DNA of 64,000 nucleotides, taken from Ciona intestinalis. Taxonomy: Eukaryota > Chordata > Ascidiacea > Phlebobranchia > Cionidae. Every line of letters begins with the position of its first letter. Positions within the stretch are counted from its first letter, which is position 1. The stretch covers positions 1,541,435-1,605,434 of the forward strand of contig NC_020173.2 of the NCBI RefSeq assembly GCF_000224145.3, read 5' to 3'. Below, piece after piece: positions 62,201 to 64,000 of this stretch. Under the pieces are notes generated by a model. It had not been told where the DNA came from. It searched no databases and saw only the letters and a list, made by a program, of their open reading frames with translations. Both the position numbers and the translations under genes were made by a program.

Positions 62201-62796
62201 TATATATAGCAAGCAATGGATATTGGTACAACGTACTTGATTGGGCTTTATTTGCAGTGAGCGTTTAAAGCATGATAATGCAGCTTCAATTTCGGACAAC
62301 TTCTCATAACAATCCCCTAGCAGTTTGTGTGCACTTGTATCTCGGTCAAATGTTTTCAGGTACTTTACTATCCACTGGGCGGCACTGTTGTAGTCCCCCG
62401 CCTTGTACCATAACTTTCCGAAGTGCAGACCTTTCAGTGGCAGCTGAATAAAAAAAAATTAATATTAATTTATATGTATATATATAATAATATGTTGAAA
62501 ATAATATTATTCTAGGGATGAATAAAGTGCTACAGCACAATAGATCTAGAGTCCCATAGAATTTAGACCCAAATTTGCAATTACATCTAAAGAGAATAAA
62601 AAATTAATCAAATATTAAACCAATAAAACAACGGACAGTGCCTTTTCGAACAGTTCAATTTTTGAATTTTTTTTATGAAAAATAATTAGAACAAAAATGA
62701 AAAGTATTTCGATATTATTAAACTAACCTCTTGAGGATTAGATGTTGCAGTTGATTTTTCTATAATTTTGGAAACTTCACTTGGAGTGAGAGACAT
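21853..62796 (-). CDS. RANBP2: RANBP2/Nup358, giant nucleoporin, 63 exons, 2,866 aa
   Basis: Cytoplasmic-filament nucleoporin that binds Ran-GTP and acts as a SUMO E3 with Ubc9. The start is ATG at 62,796 ([14 protein letters not shown]) and the stop is TAA at 21,855-21,853. All 63 exons join in phase and sum to 8,601 nt; their coordinates are given in the block entries that follow. Order: TPR/helical N-terminus (1 to about 730), Gln/Pro/FG linker, RBD1 (about 1145-1275), FG linker, RBD2 (about 1412-1545), EEQKL repeats and a zinc finger (about 1573-1645), FG linkers, IR motif A (1880-1939), RBD3 (2035-2174), linker, RBD4 (2319-2460), FG linkers, IR motif B (2649-2707), RBD5 (2735-2866). Translation ends inside the last RBD's C-terminal helix, so there is no cyclophilin domain. 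Human RANBP2 has 3,224 aa, four RBDs and eight zinc fingers. Exon edges are read by eye; a few small alternative exons could be missed. Confidence 0.95.
22272..22460 (-). repeat. SINE copy, head missing
   Basis: AATGAATGAATGTAACTTAC, TATCCTCGCGTGGCCG, CGACAGTCGTTATTACACGG, CAACCCATTAGTGACCAC, then it stops at TGTCGTTAAAGG. In the last RANBP2 intron, ending about 12 bp from exon 62's donor. Confidence 0.75.
23296..23460 (-). repeat. Very diverged SINE copy
   Basis: TCCTTGCATGGCAGGAAAAA, AGTTACCATATATGTAACTT and GGAGCAATGTCTGTTAAATG follow the order of the SINE at low similarity. Confidence 0.4.
23463..23630 (-). mobile_element. MITE copy 8, split by an assembly gap
   Basis: TATAGT stands just before the run of 50 N (23,469-23,518). 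After it come CCGATAGACCATTGTTAATT and the right end CATCTTCTCCCACCCCACTA. The gap lies inside the element. Confidence 0.75.
23469..23518. other. Assembly gap (50 N)
   Basis: Fifty undetermined bases in the intron between RANBP2 exons 59 and 60. The round length suggests a placeholder, so the true size is unknown. Confidence 0.95.
23884..24045 (+). mobile_element. MITE copy 9, right end missing
   Basis: Left end TATAGTAGGGTGGGAGAAGA and interior are clear. It fades into an AT-rich stretch after GAATGAGAAAATTC, next to exon 59. Confidence 0.7.
24088..24264 (-). CDS. RANBP2: RANBP2 exon 59: SUMO-E3 IR motif B
   Basis: Single exon, residues about 2649-2707: [34 protein letters not shown]. It matches the human IR repeats more closely than motif A does (VWE..P, LKLPPTFF). 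The acidic lead-in EKDSEKDDD is typical of SUMO-binding motifs. Confidence 0.88.
24640..24865 (-). repeat. SINE copy with alternative tRNA-like head
   Basis: On the minus strand it begins GCTCCGTGGCTCAGTGG (A-box like), then CCCGGTTCAATGCTCG (B-box like), then GTGTCCTTAGGCAAAACACT and the usual body. Same head as the copy at 4,920-5,130. Confidence 0.75.
24919..26325 (-). CDS. RANBP2: RANBP2 exons 56-58: FG linker
   Basis: Exons 26,325-26,155; 25,601-25,471; 25,123-24,919. [34 protein letters not shown] and KSLFGVVQ are FG-type motifs in a Ser/Thr/Pro/Gln-rich chain. Confidence 0.82.
25721..25813. repeat. 24-bp tandem repeat, four units
   Basis: AGCATAATAACAGTTAAG(T/C)GTACA is repeated almost perfectly four times in the intron between RANBP2 exons 56 and 57. 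Confidence 0.8.
26753..28911 (-). CDS. RANBP2: RANBP2 exons 52-55: Ran-binding domain 4
   Basis: Exons 28,911-28,827; 28,577-28,440; 27,759-27,634; 26,885-26,753. [24 protein letters not shown]^[37 protein letters not shown]^[24 protein letters not shown]^[10 protein letters not shown]. The domain is somewhat diverged at the end ([11 protein letters not shown] instead of the FKEKFEEC type). Confidence 0.92.
26920..27000 (+). repeat. SINE head fragment
   Basis: GCTGCTACCATTGTGGGTGT, GTGTTCTTAAGCAAGACACC; head/body junction only. Confidence 0.45.
27865..27975 (+). mobile_element. MITE copy 10, right half
   Basis: GTCGTGAGGATACGGTTTTA to CATCTTCCCCCACCCTACTG; the left half is absent. Confidence 0.75.
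29030..30889 (-). CDS. RANBP2: RANBP2 exons 48-51: linker with helical segment
   Basis: Exons 30,889-30,730; 30,471-30,372; 29,756-29,704; 29,150-29,030. Exon 48 encodes an amphipathic helix right after RBD3 ([20 protein letters not shown]). The rest is charged and disordered. Exon 48 ends at a GC donor (GAAG^GCAAGT) at 30,729-30,728, and the phase proves that junction. Confidence 0.8.
29214..29413 (+). mobile_element. MITE copy 11
   Basis: Full length, both ends (TATAGTAGGGTGGAGGAAGA ... CATTTTCTCCCCACTCTACT). It lies in the intron just upstream of exon 51. Confidence 0.85.
29800..30345. repeat. ~140-bp tandem repeat, about four units
   Basis: Units share TAAGTGGTATACTATGA.CA, AGCAAATGTAT and TCATG.CATTTTTTGTTTAG. 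It fills most of the intron between exons 49 and 50 of RANBP2. Confidence 0.7.
31190..31615. repeat. ~50-60-bp tandem repeat built on a palindrome
   Basis: About eight units of TTTTAAGTAACATGTTACAA followed by AAAGTAAAAAAACTACTAA. Each unit contains the palindrome GTAACATGTTAC or a derivative. It fills the intron between exons 47 and 48. Confidence 0.7.
31624..33352 (-). CDS. RANBP2: RANBP2 exons 45-47: Ran-binding domain 3
   Basis: Exons 33,352-33,224; 32,355-32,251; 31,809-31,624. [39 protein letters not shown], then [50 protein letters not shown] and [20 protein letters not shown]. The introns fall at RWDK^TLKQW and VFK^VCANH, different from the other RBDs. Confidence 0.93.
32411..32601 (+). 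mobile_element. MITE copy 12
   Basis: Full length, both ends, in the intron between exons 45 and 46. Confidence 0.85.
32990..33070 (+). repeat. Dispersed repeat of unknown class
   Basis: GGTGTTGGGGTAATGGGCCA, AATCTGGCCTAAA, CTAGGTCCTCATGGACCTCA, CAGAATAGAATAG. The same theme occurs near 5,155, 43,670-43,860, 52,765-52,845 (inverted), 59,945-60,030 and 61,185-61,250. It may be the 3' part of another short retroelement. Confidence 0.55.
33557..34920 (-). CDS. RANBP2: RANBP2 exons 42-44: SUMO-E3 IR motif A and FG linker
   Basis: Exons 34,920-34,740; 34,337-34,227; 33,729-33,557. Exon 42 carries [31 protein letters not shown], which parallels the human IR1 motif (DDVLIVYELTP..LKLPPTFF). In human RANBP2 this motif pairs SUMO (VIxV-type SIM) with Ubc9. 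Exons 43-44 are disordered with STFAFGS and FKFGATF. Confidence 0.85.
33781..33923. mobile_element. Short hAT-like element, sister of 12,694-12,839
   Basis: Ends CAGTGGCACAGCCAG and CTGGCTGCGCCACTG; flanked by CATGCAAT (33,773-33,780) and CATGTAAT (33,924-33,931), an 8-bp duplication with one change. It inserted 51 bp from exon 44 of RANBP2. Confidence 0.8.
34447..34643 (-). mobile_element. MITE copy 13
   Basis: Full length, both ends, in the intron between exons 42 and 43. Confidence 0.85.
35085..35205. repeat. Fold-back element, short copy
   Basis: AGCGGCTTAGCTGGTAT faces ATACCAGATAAGCCGCT, next to CTTCTGCTACCAGGCATAAT. It is the same family as 38,194-38,364, but its loop has no hammerhead-like core. 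Confidence 0.65.
35241..39455 (-). CDS. RANBP2: RANBP2 exons 36-41: FG-rich and acidic linkers
   Basis: Exons 39,455-39,364; 39,011-38,933; 37,961-37,852; 37,152-37,056; 36,374-36,177; 35,341-35,241. FG motifs: [42 protein letters not shown]. Exons 40-41 end in a strongly acidic segment ([19 protein letters not shown], then YEDEEEED) that precedes IR motif A. Confidence 0.85.
35690..36176 (-). repeat. ~100-bp tandem units carrying copies of the exon-40 donor region
   Basis: Units with TTTCAGGTACATGCAATTTA recur at about 35,867, 35,955, 36,056 and 36,158. The last ends exactly at exon 40's donor, so on the minus strand each unit offers a GGTAAAAT/GGTAAATT-like site. A homologous block lies at 39,540-39,790 in the intron between exons 35 and 36. 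Confidence 0.65.
36623..36742. mobile_element. 120-bp MITE, AAAGGTGGCTGTACAC ends
   Basis: AAAGGTGGCTGTACACAGTA faces its near-perfect inverse TACCGTGTACAGCCACCTTT. The middle is GC-richer than its surroundings. No clean target duplication was found, so the superfamily is open. Confidence 0.7.
36754..36945 (+). mobile_element. MITE copy 14
   Basis: Full length but with an eroded right end; it starts 11 bp after the 120-bp MITE. Confidence 0.8.
37503..37692 (-). mobile_element. MITE copy 15
   Basis: Full length, opposite in orientation to copies 14 and 16 in the neighbouring introns. Confidence 0.85.
38194..38364 (+). repeat. Perfect 59-bp inverted repeat with hammerhead-ribozyme-like loop
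   Basis: The arms are 38,194-38,252 and 38,306-38,364, perfectly complementary. The 53-nt loop has CTGATGA at 38,276-38,282, a stem GTCT/AGAC and GCC/GGC capped by GTAT (38,284-38,302), then GAAA at 38,303-38,306. In hammerhead numbering, A15.1 (38,306) pairs with U16.1 (38,252), which is followed by U17, so the arms form stem III. Stem I is weak and one A is unpaired before stem II. It lies in the intron between RANBP2 exons 37 and 38, antisense to the gene. Confidence 0.75.
38579..38774 (+). mobile_element. MITE copy 16
   Basis: Full length, both ends, in the same intron as the hammerhead-like fold-back. Confidence 0.85.
39035..39302 (-). repeat. SINE copy with expanded middle
   Basis: Tail (GAATGAATGAAACTTATTTG, GCAGTGGCAGTCGTTATAGC) and head side (ACAATGGTAGCAGCGGCGAG, CCCATAACCTCTGAGTTAGA) are clear. 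The middle is replaced by repeats of TTGTAACTTTGTTTGTG type. Confidence 0.7.
39540..39790 (-). repeat. Intronic block homologous to 35,690-36,176
   Basis: Shares GTGTGAGAAATATCCTGA, TGTGATACAAAAATATTGTA and CAAGCTTTCAGGTACATGCA with the other block, in the same orientation. This points to an internal duplication in the FG region of RANBP2. Confidence 0.65.
40136..40438 (-). CDS. RANBP2: RANBP2 exon 35: EEQKL repeats plus one RanBP2-type zinc finger
   Basis: A Pro/Ser stretch leads to seven tandem pentapeptides of the form (E/Q)EQKL, encoded by a 15-bp minisatellite at about 40,268-40,375. These are followed by a perfect C4 finger of the form W-x-C-x2-C-x3-N-x6-C-x2-C ([20 protein letters not shown]). 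Such fingers bind Ran-GDP in vertebrate RANBP2/NUP153. Only this one finger is found in the whole gene. Confidence 0.92.
40730..40812. repeat. Fold-back family fragment
   Basis: TTTTTATACCAGATAAGCCA then ATTTATGCCTGGTAGTAGAG; one arm plus the flanking CTGGTAGCAGAAGTAACAG block seen at 38,364-38,395. Confidence 0.55.
40844..42300 (-). CDS. RANBP2: RANBP2 exons 32-34: Ran-binding domain 2
   Basis: Exons 42,300-42,158; 41,579-41,448; 41,063-40,844. [23 protein letters not shown]^[35 protein letters not shown]^[21 protein letters not shown] and [15 protein letters not shown]. The introns after TGEENEE and MRREQ fall at the same places as in RBD4 and RBD5. Confidence 0.93.
41625..41697 (-). repeat. 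SINE tail fragment
   Basis: GAATGAATTAACCTATTTAT, GGCAATGACAGTTTTTATAA, CACTGGTGTTACCTCG. Confidence 0.45.
41781..41964 (-). mobile_element. MITE copy 17
   Basis: Both ends present, interior diverged; intron between exons 32 and 33. Confidence 0.8.
42333..42605 (+). repeat. SINE copy with clear tRNA-like head
   Basis: GCGCTGTGGCACAATGGTTA (A-box region), TGTAACCCAGAGGTTATAAG, and tail CACAAAGTTACATACGTGGT, GTAAGCAGGCACAAGGTG. The central body is largely replaced by unrelated sequence. Confidence 0.65.
42638..44600 (-). CDS. RANBP2: RANBP2 exons 29-31: FG linker between RBD1 and RBD2
   Basis: Exons 44,600-44,517; 44,052-43,978; 42,784-42,638. It carries the FxFG-like or FG motifs SIFGNLA, TGFGGTG and FKFSFGS, plus degenerate FKFKM. 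Exon 29 ends in a run of threonines encoded by ACA repeats. FG motifs bind transport receptors such as importin-beta and CRM1. Confidence 0.8.
43295..43494 (+). mobile_element. MITE copy 18
   Basis: Full length, both ends; a second, shorter copy follows directly. Confidence 0.85.
43491..43617 (-). mobile_element. MITE copy 19, short, abutting copy 18
   Basis: Ends TGTGGGGAAGATGGGACACC and TGTTCTTCCACCCTACTGTA with ~70 bp of the interior missing. It is inverted relative to copy 18, so the pair can form a long hairpin. Confidence 0.75.
44690..44950 (-). repeat. SINE copy, nearly complete head and body
   Basis: GCCAGCTTACTAGTTTAGTT, CAAACCATGAATGACCACTG, AAGTGTCCTTTCCAAGGACA, TTGAATTTATTACCTCTGGG, GCGCTAACCAACTGTGCTAC (inverted A-box). 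Confidence 0.8.
45114..46969 (-). CDS. RANBP2: RANBP2 exons 26-28: Ran-binding domain 1
   Basis: Exons 46,969-46,821; 45,965-45,807; 45,339-45,114. The hallmarks are complete: acidic run then [78 protein letters not shown] and [15 protein letters not shown]. This domain binds Ran-GTP through the acidic/TGEE and WKERG loops. The first intron falls before V-STGEE, unlike in the other RBDs. Confidence 0.93.
45420..45600. repeat. ~55-bp degenerate tandem repeat
   Basis: Units of TTTAAGCAAAAATATAGAGATTTTAGCAG type, about three copies, in the intron between exons 27 and 28. Confidence 0.45.
45640..45762 (+). repeat. SINE tail
   Basis: CACCCACAAAGTTACATGCG to GCCACGCGAGGATAAAGTAA and GTTACATTCACATTCAC; no head. 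Confidence 0.7.
47268..52616 (-). CDS. RANBP2: RANBP2 exons 17-25: Gln/Pro/Tyr-rich linker
   Basis: Exons: 52,616-52,481; 51,776-51,718; 51,375-51,292; 50,855-50,727; 50,347-50,195; 49,343-49,097; 48,527-48,397; 48,219-48,130; 47,364-47,268. Exon 17 gives [10 protein letters not shown], like the human SPSPTRYSLSPSKSY area. Exon 20 encodes a short helix ([18 protein letters not shown]), corresponding to the human QEAIKKEMQEL coiled segment. Exon 22 is low-complexity ([12 protein letters not shown]). Exon 25 has [13 protein letters not shown], similar to human NVTPTKG. The region is mostly disordered. Confidence 0.85.
47830..48110 (+). repeat. SINE copy
   Basis: GCTACCAATGTGGGCGTATG, TGTCCTTGGGCAAGACACTT, AACGGCAATTGCTCCAACCC, then tail GTAACTCGTAAGCTGGCGCG and GTAAGCTACATTTATTCATT. 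Only the head start is missing; it lies 20 bp from exon 24. Confidence 0.8.
48867..49062 (+). mobile_element. MITE copy 20
   Basis: Full length, both ends; 35 bp from the donor of exon 22. Confidence 0.85.
50415..50718 (-). repeat. SINE copy, complete, touching an exon
   Basis: Tail to head in full, ending GCGCGCTAACCAACTGTGCT. Only 8 bp separate it from the donor of RANBP2 exon 20 (exon edge 50,727). Confidence 0.8.
51440..51680. repeat. C-rich degenerate short tandem repeat
   Basis: Many units of the form AACCCCAATTTACCC / AACTTTACCCCAATTCACCC, strand-asymmetric (almost no G on plus). In the intron between exons 18 and 19. Confidence 0.65.
52070..52320. repeat. ~120-bp tandem duplication
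   Basis: Two units share CTGGCAGCAAGAC, AGCAGTTTMGCAGCAAAAAA and ATGTTGTATGCAAAAA.GAAC. Their ATTTATGCCTGGCAGCAAG motif resembles the flank of the fold-back family. Confidence 0.5.
52675..52850 (-). repeat. SINE tail fragment joined to the second dispersed repeat
   Basis: TATCGCCTTGTGAGCAGGGC..GTTGTTTTAACAC then TCTATATGGGTGAGGTCCTG, GTCCTAGGATTTAGGCCAGG. Confidence 0.5.
53194..62796 (-). CDS. RANBP2: RANBP2 exons 1-16: N-terminal TPR and helical region
   Basis: Exons: 62,796-62,728; 62,443-62,237; 61,960-61,829; 61,596-61,477; 60,894-60,778; 59,913-59,774; 59,443-59,317; 58,998-58,747; 58,186-58,054; 57,402-57,261; 57,001-56,827; 56,220-56,171; 55,502-55,379; 54,928-54,735; 54,096-53,982; 53,292-53,194. 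Residues 24-140 contain TPR helices ([40 protein letters not shown]). Later parts align with human landmarks: [22 protein letters not shown] (human LQHLTWLGLQW), [10 protein letters not shown] (KSWWDAVCTL), [12 protein letters not shown] and [14 protein letters not shown]. This region anchors Nup358 at the pore through Nup88/Nup96-side contacts in vertebrates and binds no Ran. The exon 13 acceptor CTCCAG at 55,503 was preferred over a SINE-derived AG a little upstream. Confidence 0.9.
53300..53715. repeat. 40-bp intronic minisatellite, ~10 units
   Basis: Units of TTATATAAGAATATATGTGT and ATGTTACTGTTATTTAATGC in tandem. Because 40-41-bp units keep long frames open, both strands show 140-residue reading frames ([11 protein letters not shown] repeats on plus); these are not genes. 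In the intron between RANBP2 exons 15 and 16. Confidence 0.85.
54523..54718 (-). mobile_element. MITE copy 21
   Basis: Full length, both ends; 17 bp from the donor of exon 14. Confidence 0.85.
55535..55800 (+). repeat. SINE copy next to exon 13
   Basis: GCCTGTAACCCAGACGTAAT, TGTCCTTGGGCAAGACACTT, TGGTAACTCCTAAGCTGGCA, GTAAGTTACATTTATTCATT. It begins about 33 bp upstream of the exon 13 acceptor. Confidence 0.8.
55831..56027 (+). mobile_element. MITE copy 22
   Basis: Both ends recognisable but the most diverged interior of the set; probably the oldest. Confidence 0.75.
56462..56790 (+). repeat. SINE copy, full length
   Basis: Head AAAGTTGGTTAGCGGGCCTG, CTGTAACCTAGTGGTAATGG, GGTTTAAGGTTC (B-box); body CAAGACACTTGATGGCAATT; tail GGCCATGCAAGGAAAAAGTA and ATTCATTCATT. 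About 330 bp. Confidence 0.85.
58228..58555 (-). repeat. SINE copy, full length, least diverged
   Basis: Runs from GAATGTAAGTTACTTTATTC to CGCGCTAACCAACTGTGCTA. All parts are present, including TTGTCGTTAAGTGTCTTGCC. Good reference copy for the family. Confidence 0.85.
59945..60030 (+). repeat. Second dispersed repeat
   Basis: GGGTGTTGGGGTAATAGGCC, AAAACTGGCATAAATCACAG, GGACCTCACCCTCAAAGATT. It ends right at the hAT-like MITE that follows. Confidence 0.55.
60040..60290. mobile_element. hAT-like MITE with TAGAGC(C/A)CGACCGAT ends
   Basis: Left end TAGAGCCCGACCGATA, right end ATCGGTCGTGCTCTA. The inside is full of CGATAAT/ATCGG inverted repeats. The flanks AAATTAAC at 60,032-60,039 and 60,291-60,298 are a perfect 8-bp duplication. 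In the intron between RANBP2 exons 5 and 6. Confidence 0.85.
60553..60700 (-). repeat. SINE copy, head and body
   Basis: TGTTACTTTGTGGGTGATTA, GGAGCAATTGCCGTTAAGTG, GGTAGCAGCGACGAGCCTTG; tail and A-box missing. Confidence 0.75.
61328..61437 (-). repeat. Fold-back element with decayed hammerhead-like core
   Basis: Arms GGCTCATCTGGTATAAAAAA / CTACCAGATGAGCC. On the minus strand CTGATGA (61,401-61,395) is kept, followed by a GTTTTG/CAAAAC stem, but the GAAA box is lost. Same family as 38,194-38,364. Confidence 0.65.
62050..62100. repeat. AT microsatellite
   Basis: TATACATATATACATATATA run in the intron between exons 2 and 3; another AT run is at 57,440-57,462. Confidence 0.7.
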
Positions 62797-64000
62797 TTAT
62801 TCAATTTTTACACAAACTTTAGAAACATTGAGTACACTGTACATCAAAAATAAAGGACTAAATATGTATATCAAATACAAATAGAAGTTTTACGCATATA
62901 GCAGATGAGCAGTATCAGTATAATGCGTACCACATATTAAGTTTAAAATAAGTATAAATAAAAAAAATATGACGTAAAAATTCTGAACACAAATATATAC
63001 CAACTTGTTTACGTTTACCCCGAAAGTTTTAGAACTTTATTGGTTTGAAAATTCGCAAACATGACCTACGGTACATTCGTTTATAGTTCAACTTCATCAT
63101 ACACATTGCACAATGGTTAGTATGCGATTTCCATGATCAGACAACTCTTGCCGAAACTGTTCACCCGTAACCTAATTTGTAACTTCTAAATCATGCCAAA
63201 AATATGCATATGGGACAACCAAATACTATAAATTAGTTTTGATATAGAACTCTTCATAATGTATGAATTAAATTTCCAGCTGCCAGCAGGAACGAGCGAC
63301 GGAATTACATCGCGTCAACTCTTGTAACGGGGAATTCCCTGAGCCTTACTTTTACGCGGGAAAGCAAATCAAGTAATAAAAGATAGATTTCAAAAATTAA
63401 TACACACTATTACACAAAACACGAAATATACAGGTTATTTGTGCGTAAAATTGGCAAACAGTAATGTTCAGACATTTGTCGAACATCCTTCGATTAATCA
63501 TTAATTTGCCTCGAGCTTAATGATAAAACTGCTGTTTAAATGCAACGAGTCAAACCACAGCGATTTGAGCCACTCGAACAAACAGTTCATGAGATTGTTT
63601 TCGTAGAAACAGAGTTTTTAGTGACGTACTAATCCTAGAATTTAAGATACCAGTTATTGTTGGCAAACTACTTTTTAAACTATATGTTTAGGCTGTAGTA
63701 TTTAACATATAGTAGGGTGGGGAAAGACGGGACACCTTTAGCACATAATATCTAAATATCCTGAACGTGTTTTAAACAATTAACAACGGTCTATGGGAGT
63801 CGTGAGGATACGTTTTATAATTATTTGAATGTTCTTTATTTACTACCAAACGGGACGAGAAAACAGAATGAATAGGTGTCCGATCTTCCACCACCACAGT
63901 ATAGGCTATACCTACTTTCGTAGACAGGGTGGTAGAAGTAGTTTATGTTTGGAGTAAATAACATACCGACATATCATTTAACGTTTAAATTTGAACTTTT
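62797..64000. other. RANBP2 upstream flank, one MITE
   Basis: The first ~200 bp upstream of the RANBP2 ATG should hold its 5' UTR and promoter. No TATA box or CpG-rich block stands out. The remainder has MITE copy 23 and otherwise nothing recognisable, and no gene start was seen up to the window edge. Confidence 0.55.
63708..63904 (+). mobile_element. MITE copy 23
   Basis: Full length, close to the apparent family consensus (TATAGTAGGGTGGGGAAAGA, ATCCTGAACGTGTTTTAAAC, CTATGGGAGTCGTGAGGATA). Confidence 0.85.

Noticed and set aside
62797-64000. Another gene start upstream of RANBP2
   Set aside because: No frame with domain, splice or codon evidence up to the window edge.

Overview
The window looks like nuclear DNA of a solitary ascidian, most likely Ciona. 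It is AT-rich and its genes are split into many short exons by short introns. Those introns are packed with about 23 copies of one inverted-repeat MITE and about two dozen copies or fragments of one tRNA-derived SINE. The proteins read as chordate orthologues. The species call is inference from the repeats and gene style; no marker gene proves it. There is no bacterial operon, CRISPR array, rRNA gene or free-standing tRNA gene, and no capsid- or envelope-bearing element was seen.

Layout, left to right. 1-3,068: no gene, only repeats and small hairpins. 3,069-4,534 (+): a three-exon gene for a 77-residue protein with two probable membrane segments. 5,552-9,404 (-): an SRSF10-type splicing factor with a textbook AT-AC (U12) intron cutting its RNP1 motif. 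9,961-11,128 (+): a C3orf33-type membrane-anchored protein, divergent from the SRSF10 gene. 11,961-15,009 (-): a GTSF1-like Piwi-pathway protein with two CHHC zinc fingers and a long extra C-terminus. 15,457-18,611 (+): PDCD2, a MYND-finger ribosomal-protein chaperone, divergent from the GTSF1-like gene. 19,877-20,908 (-): an intronless seven-pass membrane protein of unknown family. 21,853-62,796 (-): one very large gene, RANBP2/Nup358, resolved here into 63 exons. 62,797-64,000: upstream flank with one more MITE.

The RANBP2 model is the centre of the window. Every exon was placed by splice sites and carried reading phase, and the total (8,601 nt, 2,866 residues) stays in frame from ATG to stop. 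It encodes an N-terminal TPR/alpha-helical region, FG-rich linkers, five Ran-binding domains (vertebrates have four), one RanBP2-type zinc finger (human has eight), and two copies of the SUMO-E3 IR motif. Each IR copy lies upstream of a Ran-binding domain rather than beside the other copy. There is no C-terminal cyclophilin domain.

The genes do not form a pathway. Two head-to-head pairs (SRSF10/C3orf33 and GTSF1-like/PDCD2) probably share short bidirectional promoters. The most unusual non-coding item is a perfect 59-bp inverted repeat at 38,194-38,364 whose loop carries a hammerhead-ribozyme-like core.
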